A stretch of 64,000 nucleotides of DNA from Streptomyces sp. YPW6 (GTDB lineage Bacteria > Actinomycetota > Actinomycetes > Streptomycetales > Streptomycetaceae), in contig NZ_CP076457.1 of NCBI RefSeq assembly GCF_018866325.1, forward strand, positions 5,801,001 through 5,865,000, read 5' to 3'. The position numbers were made by a program, and so were the translations under genes. Shown here in pieces: positions 49,744 to 58,364 of this stretch. The notes beneath the pieces are model-generated. The model was not told the origin of the DNA and ran no database searches. It saw only the letters and a list, made by a program, of their open reading frames with translations. Every line of letters starts with the position of its first letter. Position 1 is the stretch's first letter.

Positions 49744-50889
49744 TCAGAGGCTGCTCCTGAGCAGAGCCGAGAACCCGGCCGCCCGTATCCGGCGCACCAG
49801 CTCCTCCCGGCTCGACCCCAGCGCGGCGGCCGCCCGGTCCAGCTCCCAGTCGGCCCCGGCCACCGTCCGCAGCAGATGGCCCCGGCGGATCTGCGCGTCG
49901 GAGAGCCGGAACGTCTTGAGATAGGCGACCTGCCCCCGGTGATCGGTGATCGTCTCCCCGATGTGCTGCCCGCCTCCGTCCCGGACGAACGGCGGCAGGA
50001 AACGCCACAGGGTGAAGGACTTCATCCGGTACACCCGGTCGAACGCGTACGACGTGTCCAGCAGCTCCCGCGCGAACAGGGTGCCGTGCGCCTCGGCCCA
50101 CGCCCGCTCCTGCGCCCGCGCGGCCGACCGCAGCTCGCCGAGGTCCCGGATGTGGTCCGCGCCCCCGATCCGCACGGGAGTGTCGGCCACCGGAGCCCCG
50201 TACAGCGCGTACTGGTGCACCAGCTCCCCGTAGAGGTCCTCCACCAGCGAGGCGTGCAGCAGGCGGTAGTCGTCCGGGTGCGGCACGACGCACGCGGCGG
50301 CGAGCGCGTCGGACACGTACACCATCACGCCGCACTGGCCCGGGTGGATCTCGAAGATCCGCAGCGCGTCCGCGAGCCCGCGCACCGACCGCCCGAGGTA
50401 CGCGTCCTCGGCACGCGGCGAGAGCCCGTCGCGCAGGGCCGTGCGCGACCACTCCTCCCAGGCCGTCGACGGGCCGCCGAAGTGCAGCGCCAGATACCCC
50501 TCCAACGCCAGGTGCAGCGGCAGGAACCGCAGCCGGTCGCCGGACCGCCGCTTGGCCATCCGGTGGTGCGGAACCGGCGGCAGGGGGATGGCCCGGGGCG
50601 CGTCGCCGCCACCGAACTGGGTGCCGTACGCGGCCGACTGCCGGCCCGCCCCCGGGCCCCGGCCGCCGTCTTTCTCGCCCGACCAGTCGGCGACCAGCCC
50701 GTGCGGGATGTACGAGATGTAGTGGCAGCGGGGATCCAGCTCGACGATCCCCGCGCCGAGCCCCTCGTACACCTCGCGGTGCAGCCGCAGCCCCGCCACC
50801 GGCGCCTCGCGGATCAGCGGGACGAGCCGGACACCGCCCCACACCTGCGCGGGACCGGCGGTGAGTCCGGTCAGCTCCAGCCGGTTCAC
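49744..50889 (-). CDS. ARPP-like protein with C-terminal Fis-type helix-turn-helix
   Basis: This 381-aa protein is cytosolic. The N-terminal 60 residues (GLTAGPAQVWGGVRLVPL and following) resemble the ARPP-1-type domain found with ADP-ribosylglycohydrolase and rhodanese-phosphatase genes. The middle region contains FLPLHLALEGYLALHFGGP and WRFLPPFVRDGG. The last 30 residues (DRAAAALGSSREELVRRI) look like a Fis-type helix-turn-helix. The GTG start has GAGAGGA upstream. It follows the VWA protein gene by 64 nt and the pair seems to be one unit. Family naming is from memory; the function is unknown. Confidence 0.62.
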   Translation of the reverse strand: MNRLELTGLTAGPAQVWGGVRLVPLIREAPVAGLRLHREVYEGLGAGIVELDPRCHYISYIPHGLVADWSGEKDGGRGPGAGRQSAAYGTQFGGGDAPRAIPLPPVPHHRMAKRRSGDRLRFLPLHLALEGYLALHFGGPSTAWEEWSRTALRDGLSPRAEDAYLGRSVRGLADALRIFEIHPGQCGVMVYVSDALAAACVVPHPDDYRLLHASLVEDLYGELVHQYALYGAPVADTPVRIGGADHIRDLGELRSAARAQERAWAEAHGTLFARELLDTSYAFDRVYRMKSFTLWRFLPPFVRDGGGQHIGETITDHRGQVAYLKTFRLSDAQIRRGHLLRTVAGADWELDRAAAALGSSREELVRRIRAAGFSALLRSSL

Positions 50890-50953
50890 AGTGTCACGTC
50901 CTCTCCGGGCGCCCGCGCGGTGCGGGCGGTCGTCGGTGCCGACTCCGTCCGCT

Positions 50954-52441
50954 TCACGAGGCCGCGCCCTCTCCGCTGATGAACCGGGCCACCTGCCGGT
51001 CCAGATACGCGTACAGCTCCGCGGGGCCCGTACGCCCCTCCGCGAACCGGGCGATCTCCACCAGGGCGGGCAGATCCTCCGCGTCCCGGATCCCGGCCGT
51101 CGCCACCCCCGCCGCCAGCCGGCGCACGTCGAAACCCTCGGCGTCGTATACGGGGTTGACGTGCACCACCGCCGTACGCCGCGCCGGATCCAGCCGGCGC
51201 CGCCACACCCGCAGCACCTCGCCCGCCAGGCCCGCCGGAGCGTTGTCCCAGCCGTCCGAGACGACCACCAGCCGCTCCGGAGCGGCCCCGTCGGCCCCCG
51301 GCTCCAACGCGTCCAGGATCCGCATCCCCAGCGGGGTCGGCCCCCACGGACGGACGAGCAGCGCGTCACCCGCCCCCGAGGTCCACAGCCCCCGGTACGC
51401 CCCCGGCGCGGCGAGCACCTCCAGCAGGTGGTGGCAGGCCAGCGCCACGGCGAGCGGCCGCCGCCGCTTCTGCCCCGAACCGGACGAGGAGAAGCTGTCG
51501 TCCAGCACCGCGTGCACCCGCCCCCAGCTCCCCGCGTGCGCGCCCGCCGCCCGCCGGGCCGCCGCGCGCAGGGCGCCGGTCAGCTCTGCCCGGCGCTCGG
51601 AGCGCTGCTCGAAGCCGAGCGACAGCACGTACAGCGCGAGCCGTGTCAGCGGCATCCCGGTCAGATCGACGTCCGGCCGCCGGTCGCCCGCGACCCGCTG
51701 CTCCTGGGCGCGCAGCCGCTCCAGCCGGGTCATCCGGGGCGCGGCCCCCTTCAGGAACACCTCGCGCTTCATCCCGTGCCTGGCGGCGAACCCCTCCGCC
51801 ACGGTGAACGGCAGCTCGGCCACGGCCCCCTGCTCGTAGTGGGCGCGCCGCCAGGCGTCCAGCATCCCGTGCTCGTACCGGGGCAGTCGGCCCGGCCGGA
51901 ACAGGAACGCCCCGACCTCGGCGAGCTGGGCGGCCCCCTCGGGGCAGGGCAGATGGACATGCCGGGCCACGGTCTTCAGCCCGGCCCGGTACTTCACCGC
52001 GTCATGGCCCAGATCCGGCCGGGCCGCCAGCCAGTCCCGAACGATCGCCCGGGTGCGGCGGTTGTTGACCTTGGCGCGGCGCAGCTCGCCGAAGAGCCGG
52101 TAGACGCGCTGCGGCGGCAGCGTCGCCAGCCGGGCCGCGATCAGCAGGCCCTCGGTCCGCCGCTCCTCGGGGGACGCCTCGTCCGAGGTCTCCAGCAGTC
52201 GGCGCACGATGAGCGCCGCGTTGTGGTGGTTGATGTCCAGCGCCAGCGAAGCCGCGTACATCCGGCGGTAGTTGACCCGTACGTAGGTATGGAGGAAGTC
52301 CAGGGAGAGCTGCTGGCCGACGGCGCGGGAGTGGAACTCGCGCTGCCCGGTCGCGGTGATCGCCGCGTTCACGAACAGGAGCACGTCCTCGGCGGCGACG
52401 AGGCCGGCGGCGCTGTCGGTGCGGTCGTCGGGTGTGTTCAT
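50954..52441 (-). CDS. TROVE/VWA-like helical-repeat protein
   Basis: The 495-aa protein has a helical N-terminal half (about 15-260, with YVRVNYRRMYAASLALDINH and repeated helix pairs) and a C-terminal von Willebrand A fold from about 300 with the metal site D-x-S-x-S in HAVLDDSFSSSG and VVVSDGWDN. The layout recalls Ro60/TROVE proteins, which bind small RNAs in stress and RNA quality control. Residue-level homology cannot be proved by eye. The ATG has GGGGGA upstream. It is first in a two-gene unit with the ARPP-like gene. Confidence 0.65.
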   Translation of the reverse strand: MNTPDDRTDSAAGLVAAEDVLLFVNAAITATGQREFHSRAVGQQLSLDFLHTYVRVNYRRMYAASLALDINHHNAALIVRRLLETSDEASPEERRTEGLLIAARLATLPPQRVYRLFGELRRAKVNNRRTRAIVRDWLAARPDLGHDAVKYRAGLKTVARHVHLPCPEGAAQLAEVGAFLFRPGRLPRYEHGMLDAWRRAHYEQGAVAELPFTVAEGFAARHGMKREVFLKGAAPRMTRLERLRAQEQRVAGDRRPDVDLTGMPLTRLALYVLSLGFEQRSERRAELTGALRAAARRAAGAHAGSWGRVHAVLDDSFSSSGSGQKRRRPLAVALACHHLLEVLAAPGAYRGLWTSGAGDALLVRPWGPTPLGMRILDALEPGADGAAPERLVVVSDGWDNAPAGLAGEVLRVWRRRLDPARRTAVVHVNPVYDAEGFDVRRLAAGVATAGIRDAEDLPALVEIARFAEGRTGPAELYAYLDRQVARFISGEGAAS

Positions 52442-52788
52442 GGCCGTCCCCCGGGTGGCTGGAGTGCCGGCCGGGGAATGGGGGCGCGAACAGCGAAATC
52501 ATTGCTTCACAGGCAGGTCTCGGAAGTCGCACCGGAGTCCCGCGGCCGGCTCGGGAAACGTAACGGGGGAGGACGGCCGCGCGCCACCGGATTCAGGGCC
52601 GGCTTCCCCGCGGGGACCGGGGCGGGGTCGGCCGGGCCCGGGGTCTTCCGGGTCCTGGCGTCACGCGGGCCCCGGCGCCCTCCGGAGCCCTGCGTGGGCT
52701 CGCGCCCCGGCGCCCTTCGGCAGCTGACGTGATGCGGTCCCCCCGGCCCCCTGTCCGCCCGGCCGCCGCGCCCGGCACACTGGCACGC
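52442..52788. other. Gene-free divergent region
   Basis: These 347 nt separate the VWA unit from the oxidoreductase gene. I see two copies of a 17-nt segment differing at one base (52669-52685 and 52704-52720, core GCCCCGGCGCCCT), and CACACT ending 7 nt before the oxidoreductase ATG, but no operator or RNA gene. Confidence 0.6.
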
Positions 52789-53706
52789 ATGACGACTGCG
52801 GACACCACTCCTCTTCTGCGCATCGGCCTCCTCGGCACCGGCCCCTGGGCCCGTAACACCCAGGCGCCCGCGCTCGCCGCCCACCCCGGCGTCGAGCTGA
52901 GCGGAGTGTGGGGCCGCAGGGCCGAGGCGGCACACGCCCTCGCCGCCGTGCACGGGACCCGGGCGTACACGGGCGACGAGGGCATCGACGCGCTCCTGGA
53001 GGCGAGCGACGCGGTGGCCTTCGCACTGCCGCCGGACGTCCAGGCCCCGCTCGCGGTCCGGGCGGCGGAGGCGGGCTGCCACCTGCTGATGGACAAGCCG
53101 GTCGCCACGACGGTCGCCGGAGCCCGCGCGGTGGCCGAGGCGGCGGAGAAGGCGTCGGTGGCCTCGGTCGTCTTCTGCACGCTGCGGTTCGCGCCCGAGA
53201 CCTCGGCCTGGATCGCCGAACAGGCCGCGGTGGGCGGCTGGTTCACGGCACGCGCCCAGTGGCTGGGCTCGCTCTACGCCGCCGGTTCGGCCAGCGAGTA
53301 CGCGGACTCCCCGTGGCGCCGCGAGAAGGGCGGCCTGTGGGACGTCGGCCCGCACGCGCTGTCCGTGCTGATCCCGGTCCTGGGCGACGTCGAGCACCTG
53401 ACGGCCGCCGCGGGACCGGCCGACACCACGCACCTGATCCTGCGCCACACCTCCGGTGCGTCCAGCACCCTGACCCTCGGGCTGAGCGCCCCGCCCGGCG
53501 CGGCGGGCGTCGAGATCGAGCTGCGGGGCGAGCGGGGCACGGCGTCGGTCCCGGGCTGGGCGGGCGCGGAGACCGCGTTCCGGGGCGCGGTGGACGCCCT
53601 GGCCGAAGCGGTGCGTACGGGAGTGCCGCACGCCTGCGACGCGCGCTTCGGCCTCCACCTCACGGAGCTGCTGGCGGCCGCGGAGGAGCAGGCACAGGCG
53701 GGCTGA
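52789..53706 (+). CDS. Gfo/Idh/MocA-type NAD(P)-dependent oxidoreductase
   Basis: The 305-aa protein has a Rossmann fold at the N-terminus (IGLLGTGPWARNTQAPALAAH), the family motif as MDKPVATT (about 99-106, usually EKP) and a C-terminal beta-sheet domain. It oxidises or reduces a sugar or polyol-like compound; the substrate is unknown. The ATG is where the fold begins; the upstream codons look noncoding. Its 3' end overlaps the convergent MocR gene by 47 nt. Confidence 0.86.
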   Translation: MTTADTTPLLRIGLLGTGPWARNTQAPALAAHPGVELSGVWGRRAEAAHALAAVHGTRAYTGDEGIDALLEASDAVAFALPPDVQAPLAVRAAEAGCHLLMDKPVATTVAGARAVAEAAEKASVASVVFCTLRFAPETSAWIAEQAAVGGWFTARAQWLGSLYAAGSASEYADSPWRREKGGLWDVGPHALSVLIPVLGDVEHLTAAAGPADTTHLILRHTSGASSTLTLGLSAPPGAAGVEIELRGERGTASVPGWAGAETAFRGAVDALAEAVRTGVPHACDARFGLHLTELLAAAEEQAQAG

Positions 53707-55207
53707 CCGGCGGCAGGGAACGGCACAGGGCGTCGAGCGCCTCCTGGTAGGCGGATTCGGCGGGGGTCGCGTACCCGACGACCAGCCCGTCGCGCTGGGG
53801 GACGAGGGTGTCACCGGCGGCACGAGCGCGTACGGAACCGGCCCCACCAGCGGCACCGACTCCACCGACCGCCCCGGCGCGAGGCGTACCGGGGGCACCG
53901 GGGCCCCGCCCGGCACCCGGGTGCCGATAGTCGCCCAGCCCCTCCACCGCGAGCCCCTGCCGGGCCGCGGCCCGGACCGCCGACCGCTCGGTGCCGGGCG
54001 GCAGCTCCACCACCGCGTGCAGCCCGGCCGCGATCCCGGTGACCCGGACGTGCGGGGCCCGCGCTTGCAGAGCGGCCACCAACTGGTCCCGGCGGCGCCG
54101 GTGGCGCTGGCGCATCCGGCGCACCTGCCGGTCGTACGCGCCCGACTCCACGAAGTCCGCGAGGGTGAGTTGCTCGGTGGCGCTGGAGAACTGCTCCCGC
54201 TCGCCCTTGGCCGCGACGACGGGGGCGACGAGCCGCTGGGGCAGCACCATCCACCCGATCCGCAGAGCGGGCGAAAGACTCTTGCTCACCGATCCCACCA
54301 GCACCACATGCTCGGGATCGAGCCCCTGCACGGCCCCCACGGGCTGCCGGTCGTAGCGGAACTCGCCGTCGTAGTCGTCCTCGACGACGAGCCCGCCGGT
54401 GGCCCGGGCCCAGTCGACGACGGCCGCCCGCCGCGCGGGGTGCAGCGGCCCGCCGGTGGGGAACTGGTGGGCGGGCGTGAGGAGTACGGCCCGGTCGCGG
54501 CGGGTGAGCCCGTCGACCCGGGCGCCGTCCGCGTCCACGCCGAGCGGCCGGGTGCCGACCCCGTGGGAGGCGAGCAGCTCACGGTGGAACGGCAGCCCGT
54601 ACTCCTCGGCCGCCCACGAGCCGCCGACCACCTCGGCGAGCAGCCGCAACCCGTGCGCGGCTCCTGAGCACAGGACGATGCGCTCCGGCGCGGCCCGCAC
54701 CCCGCGCACCCGGGCGAGATAGCCGGCCAGGGCCCGCCGCAGCTCGGGCCGCCCGTGCGGATCACCGGGCCCGAACGCGTCGTCGGGGGCGGCGGCCAGC
54801 GCGCGCCGGGCCGAGGCCAGCCAGGCGGTGCGCGGGAAGACCGACGGGTCCGGCTGACCCTGTACCAGGTCGTGGACCGGGCGGGCGGCGCGCTCGGGGG
54901 CACGGGGCCGGTGCACCGGGGTCACCGGAACGGCCCGCTCGGCGACCCGGGTCCCCGACCCCTGCCGGGCGGCCAGCCACCCTTCCGCGACCAGCTCCGC
55001 ATAGGCGTCGGCGACGGTGTTGCGGGCCAGGCCCAGATCGGCGGCGAGGGAACGGTAGGGCGGCAGCCGGGTGCCCGGGGCGAGCCGCCCGCTGCGCACG
55101 GCCTCGCGCAGCGCGTCCATCAGGACGGCCCGGCGGTTACCGGTGCCGGAGAGTTCCAGGGGCAGGTCGCTGCCCAGGATCTCCGCCGAATTGACCCATG
55201 AATCCAT
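53660..55207 (-). CDS. MocR/PdxR-type regulator (GntR plus aminotransferase)
   Basis: The 515-aa fusion has a GntR winged helix (about 15-80, LREAVRSGRLAPGTRLPPYRSLAADLGLARNTVADAYAEL) joined to a class I aminotransferase-like domain (about 110-500) with the PLP lysine in VGSVSKSLSPALRIGW. Between 420 and 475 there is a long Gly/Ala/Arg insert. Such proteins sense PLP or an amino compound. It is divergent from an AhpD-like gene across 50 nt and likely controls it. The ATG of DSWVNSAE is preferred; a start six codons earlier is possible. Its end overlaps the oxidoreductase gene. Confidence 0.88.
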   Translation of the reverse strand: MDSWVNSAEILGSDLPLELSGTGNRRAVLMDALREAVRSGRLAPGTRLPPYRSLAADLGLARNTVADAYAELVAEGWLAARQGSGTRVAERAVPVTPVHRPRAPERAARPVHDLVQGQPDPSVFPRTAWLASARRALAAAPDDAFGPGDPHGRPELRRALAGYLARVRGVRAAPERIVLCSGAAHGLRLLAEVVGGSWAAEEYGLPFHRELLASHGVGTRPLGVDADGARVDGLTRRDRAVLLTPAHQFPTGGPLHPARRAAVVDWARATGGLVVEDDYDGEFRYDRQPVGAVQGLDPEHVVLVGSVSKSLSPALRIGWMVLPQRLVAPVVAAKGEREQFSSATEQLTLADFVESGAYDRQVRRMRQRHRRRRDQLVAALQARAPHVRVTGIAAGLHAVVELPPGTERSAVRAAARQGLAVEGLGDYRHPGAGRGPGAPGTPRAGAVGGVGAAGGAGSVRARAAGDTLVPQRDGLVVGYATPAESAYQEALDALCRSLPPVSPPVPAPPRPPAAP

Positions 55208-55257
55208 CACAGAAGTGCACCCCACGCCCAGTCGCTTGTCGCCTTAGATTCGTACCC

Positions 55258-55788
55258 ATGACGACGACGGAGATCAAGACGAACGACCGCACGACCGCCG
55301 GGGCCACCACCGTCCGGCCCAACCCGGCCACGGCCGCGACCACGCCCCGGCTGAACTTCGCGAAGGCGGCCCCGAAGGCGTTCCGGGCGGTGATCGGCCT
55401 GGACGCGGCGGCCCGCGAGGGCCTGGACCCGGCCCTCGTCGAACTGGTCCAGATCCGCGCCTCGCACCTGAACCGGTGCGCGTACTGCCTGCACATGCAC
55501 ACCACGGACGCGCGCGAGGCGGGCGAGAGCGAGGACCGCCTGCACATGGTGGCGGTGTGGCAGGAGGCGGACCACTTCTTCACGGACCGGGAACGGTCCG
55601 CCCTGGCCCTGACGGACGCGGTCACCCGGATCGGCGACGCGGGCGTGCCGGACGAGGTCTACGACCGGGCGGCGGCCCGTTTCACCGAGGAGGAGCTGGC
55701 CCACCTGCTGGCCCTGATCCTCACGATCAACACCTGGAACCGCATCGCCCTGTCCACCGCCAAGCGCGCGGGCACGGACGAACGCTGA
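55258..55788 (+). CDS. AhpD-like carboxymuconolactone decarboxylase-family protein
   Basis: The 176-aa alkylhydroperoxidase-fold protein has the redox motif NRCAYCLHMHTTDAR (about 76-90). It probably reduces peroxides or acts as a thiol oxidoreductase. A TAGATT -10 element ends 7 nt before the ATG, with no ribosome site, so the mRNA is probably leaderless. The divergent MocR gene is its likely regulator. Confidence 0.9.
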   Translation: MTTTEIKTNDRTTAGATTVRPNPATAATTPRLNFAKAAPKAFRAVIGLDAAAREGLDPALVELVQIRASHLNRCAYCLHMHTTDAREAGESEDRLHMVAVWQEADHFFTDRERSALALTDAVTRIGDAGVPDEVYDRAAARFTEEELAHLLALILTINTWNRIALSTAKRAGTDER

Positions 55789-55835
55789 GCCTGCACGGCA
55801 CGTCCCCCGGGCTCACGTCGGCCGGCCCCGGGGGC

Positions 55836-56773
55836 TCACATCAGCCGGGTCCGGAGCTCCAGCCAGGCCGCCACCTCTTCCCGCAGCGCACGGTCCCGCA
55901 CCCGGGGCAGCAGACCACCGGCCGCGAGGGAGAGCCGCTTGGCGGCCCGGGAGGCGTTGACCGCCATCAGGTTCTCCCGTGTGTACGAGGTCGACTCCCG
56001 GGTCGCCACGTCCGCCCGGGACACCGGGACGGCGTCCAGGCAGGCCCGTACGGCCGCGTCCGGGGCGAGCAGCCCGTACCGCACGATCTACGGTCGAGGG
56101 CCCCGGCCGCCTCGCACGAGCCGAGCAGCCAGAGCCCCAACTCCTGCCAGGCAGCGCGACCGTGACCGTACCGCCGCTCTCCGTCGCCCGGGAGGAGCTG
56201 CCTGCACGACACCCACAGGAACCACCACCGGCGCGCCGCCTCGCCCGCCTCCTCCGGCTGCCGACGCCGCGCCCAGGTCTCCCACTCCGCCGCATCGAGC
56301 CCGACCAGATGCCGGACCCGGTCGCGCCCCGCCTCCCGGGGCCACGGCGAGGGCTCGCCGCGAGGACCGGGCGCGAACCAGGCGGGTGCCGTCATCGCCA
56401 GCACCTGGCCGTTCTCCTCGTCGACCAGCACCCCGACCTGGCTGTCCGCCCGGACGAAGCGCCGGCACCCGACGCCGTCGGGCGCGACATCCACGAGGGG
56501 GAAGCCGGCCCGGTCCAGCTCTTCGGCGAGCTCGTCGAGCTGCAACGGTGGGTCGAGCCGGTGGGCCTGCACGGTGATGTACAGACCGCGCCAGGTGTCA
56601 CCCTCGCGCTCCCACGCGACCTCCACCAGGTCGTAGCAGCGCAGCAGCTGCCCCCGGCCGGTGCGGCTCTCGGTGAACTCGTCGCCGAGGAGGCCGGTCA
56701 CCTCCCGGGGCGCGTGCGTGGCGTCGGCGCCCCGCACGGTACCGGTGATGACGAAATCGGTGAAGAACGCCAT
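55836..56773 (-). pseudogene. Unknown conserved-looking gene split by a -1 frameshift
   Basis: A protein starting AFFTDFVITGTVRGADATH reads well for about 228 residues to GSCEAAGALDR. The frame then leaves the coding pattern, but the next frame continues at once as MRYGLLAPDAAVRACLDAVPV and ends at a good stop (about 80 residues). The break is near 56088-56092, where the DNA reads CGTAGATC; one added G after CGT would restore a 312-residue protein. It is either a real single-base loss or a sequence error. It lies 55 nt after arsC on the same strand. The first part may be a small enzyme-like domain; I do not recognise it. Confidence 0.7.
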
Positions 56774-56828
56774 CCCGCTGGAGACCTGCCGGGCCGCCCA
56801 CGGGCCCCCGGCCTCGGGCACCACGGCT

Positions 56829-57194
56829 TCAGGCACCACGCCCCAGCGCGTCCCGTACCGCTTCGTCGCTCCGCGCCACCACGGCGGTGCCGTCCTCGGC
56901 CGTGATGATCGGCCGCTGGATCAGCTTCGGATGCTCGGACAGCGCGACGATCCACCGCTCCCGCGAACCGGCGTCCCGGGGCCAGTCCTTGAGACCCAGC
57001 TCCTTCGCCGCGGCCTCCTGCGTCCGGGTGATGTCCCACGGCTCCAGACCGAGCCGGCCCAGCACGGCCCGGATCTCCTCGGGCGAGGGCACGTCCTCCA
57101 GGTAACGGCGGACGGTGTAATCGGCCCCTTCGGCGTCCAGCAGAGACACCGCGCCGCGGCACTTGGAACAGGCGGGATTGATCCAGATCTCCAT
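56829..57194 (-). CDS. ArsC/Spx-family arsenate reductase-like protein
   Basis: The 121-aa thioredoxin-fold protein has the N-terminal PACSKC motif (Cys9 and Cys12) and later KLIQRPIITAEDG with the cis-Pro. It could reduce arsenate with a thiol partner, or be a YffB-like protein of unknown role. No arsenite pump or ArsR gene is nearby, so arsenic resistance is uncertain. A TACCCT -10 element ends 7 nt before the ATG, suggesting a leaderless mRNA. The next gene is frameshifted. Confidence 0.83.
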   Translation of the reverse strand: MEIWINPACSKCRGAVSLLDAEGADYTVRRYLEDVPSPEEIRAVLGRLGLEPWDITRTQEAAAKELGLKDWPRDAGSRERWIVALSEHPKLIQRPIITAEDGTAVVARSDEAVRDALGRGA

Positions 57195-57313
57195 GGGGCC
57201 AAGGGTACGGGAGGGACTGCCGAAATGGCCTCTGGCCAGGGGCGATTGTCAGTGGGGGGCAGTAAAATGGAGGCAGTTCGTGAGGGTTCCACCACGCTGC
57301 CAGGAGGATGCCG

Positions 57314-57619
57314 ATGGCCGTTGCCACCGCCACGACCGAGCCGCTCGACCGACAGCTCCCGATGCCCTTCCATCCGCCGCTCCCCGCGCCACCCGCCAAG
57401 AAGCGACTGCCCGCGGGCCGCCCCCGCGAGTGGTACGTCTCCCACAACCGCCGCCTCAAGGCCATGCGCCTGGCCATCGCCCTGCTCGACAGCGGGGTCT
57501 ACCAGCCCTCCAGCGCCGGCAACCACCGGATACGGATCACCGCCGAGCGCATCGGCATCCACCCGCCGTCCGACACCACCTGCCGCATGGTCCGCGCCCT
57601 GATCCGCTACGGCCGCTGA
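57314..57619 (+). CDS. Small basic hypothetical protein
   Basis: This 101-aa protein has a Pro-rich first third and a basic part with REWYVSHNRRLKAMRLAIALLDSG and HRIRITAERIGIHPPSDTTCRMVRALI. It looks like a small helical DNA- or RNA-binding fold and seems typical of Streptomyces. AGGAGG lies 6 nt before the chosen ATG; an ATG two codons earlier overlaps that site. I cannot assign a function. Confidence 0.65.
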   Translation: MAVATATTEPLDRQLPMPFHPPLPAPPAKKRLPAGRPREWYVSHNRRLKAMRLAIALLDSGVYQPSSAGNHRIRITAERIGIHPPSDTTCRMVRALIRYGR

Positions 57620-57755
57620 CCGGAGCCCGACCACTGCCCCGTCCGCTGCCCCCGGGTCCGTCGAGAGACGTGTCCGGGGGCACCCGACTGCCGGGCTCCG
57701 CCCGTACGGGACCATGGCCCCGGCCGCACAAGGACACGGGCGAGGGGGCATCACC

Positions 57756-58312
57756 ATGGCTGCCGATCCATGGGCCTCGGTCGTCTTGCTCGCGGGTGTG
57801 GCGCTGGGCGGCGGACTGACAGCTCTCGCCCAACGCGCCGCACAACGCTCGGCGGAACGCCCGGAGGTGCGTCGCCTGACCGCGGCCACCGCAAGAGCCG
57901 CCGGGCCGAACAGATCGACGTGCTCGGGGAGTTCGTCTCCTGCGCCCAGGCCGCGGAACGGGCCGCCTACCGCCGCCCCGACCCGTGGGGCGAGGACGAG
58001 GAGGGCCGGATGACGCAGACGGGCCCGGTCATGACCGCGCTGTGGACCGCGTCCGACAACGTCACGCTGCTCTGCGACGAGGCCCTGCGGGAGCCCGTGC
58101 GGACGTACGGCCAAGCGCTGAACCGGGCTCTGCCACCGCGCGCCTCCGGCCGGAAAGGTGGCACCGGCCCGTGGACCGGCGGGAGGATGCGCTCAGGGGG
58201 CATCGACCGCCAGGGTTGGGAGGACTCGTCGGTCGGCGAGGCCCCGGTGGCTCCTCACCGCGCGCATGCGAGGGTGGCCGCTCTTGACCCGCTCCACCAG
58301 CGGTGGCAATAG
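57756..58312 (+). pseudogene. Small membrane-associated protein gene with +1 frameshift
   Basis: The first part (ADPWASVVLLAGVALGGGLTAL and a basic coiled stretch with RSAERPEVRRL) is a typical membrane helix plus helical arm. Near 57885-57905 the coding pattern moves to the next frame, which gives RRAEQIDVLGEFVSCAQAAE and TALWTASDNVTLLCDEALREP, the expected later part. The gene seems split by a one-base change. The end after about 58145 also looks degraded. CGAGGGGG precedes the ATG. The function is unknown. Confidence 0.6.
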
Positions 58313-58324
58313 TGTGTGGGCCTG

Positions 58325-58340
58325 AGTGAATTCGTTCACT
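58325..58340. promoter_or_regulatory. Perfect palindrome before the TTA-containing gene
   Basis: AGTGAA-TTCG-TTCACT is perfectly symmetric over its 6-bp arms. It could be an operator or, in RNA, a stem with a UUCG loop 24 nt before the ATG. Confidence 0.65.
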
Positions 58341-58364
58341 TCTCACGCTGAAGACGGGGATTCC

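Noticed and set aside
49744..52441. Toxin-antitoxin or classic phage-defence operon
   Set aside because: No nuclease, toxin or antitoxin signature is visible in either gene; only a stress/RNA-related role can be suggested.
56829..57194. Arsenic resistance operon
   Set aside because: Only the ArsC-like gene is present; no ArsR, ArsB/Acr3 or ArsM gene nearby.
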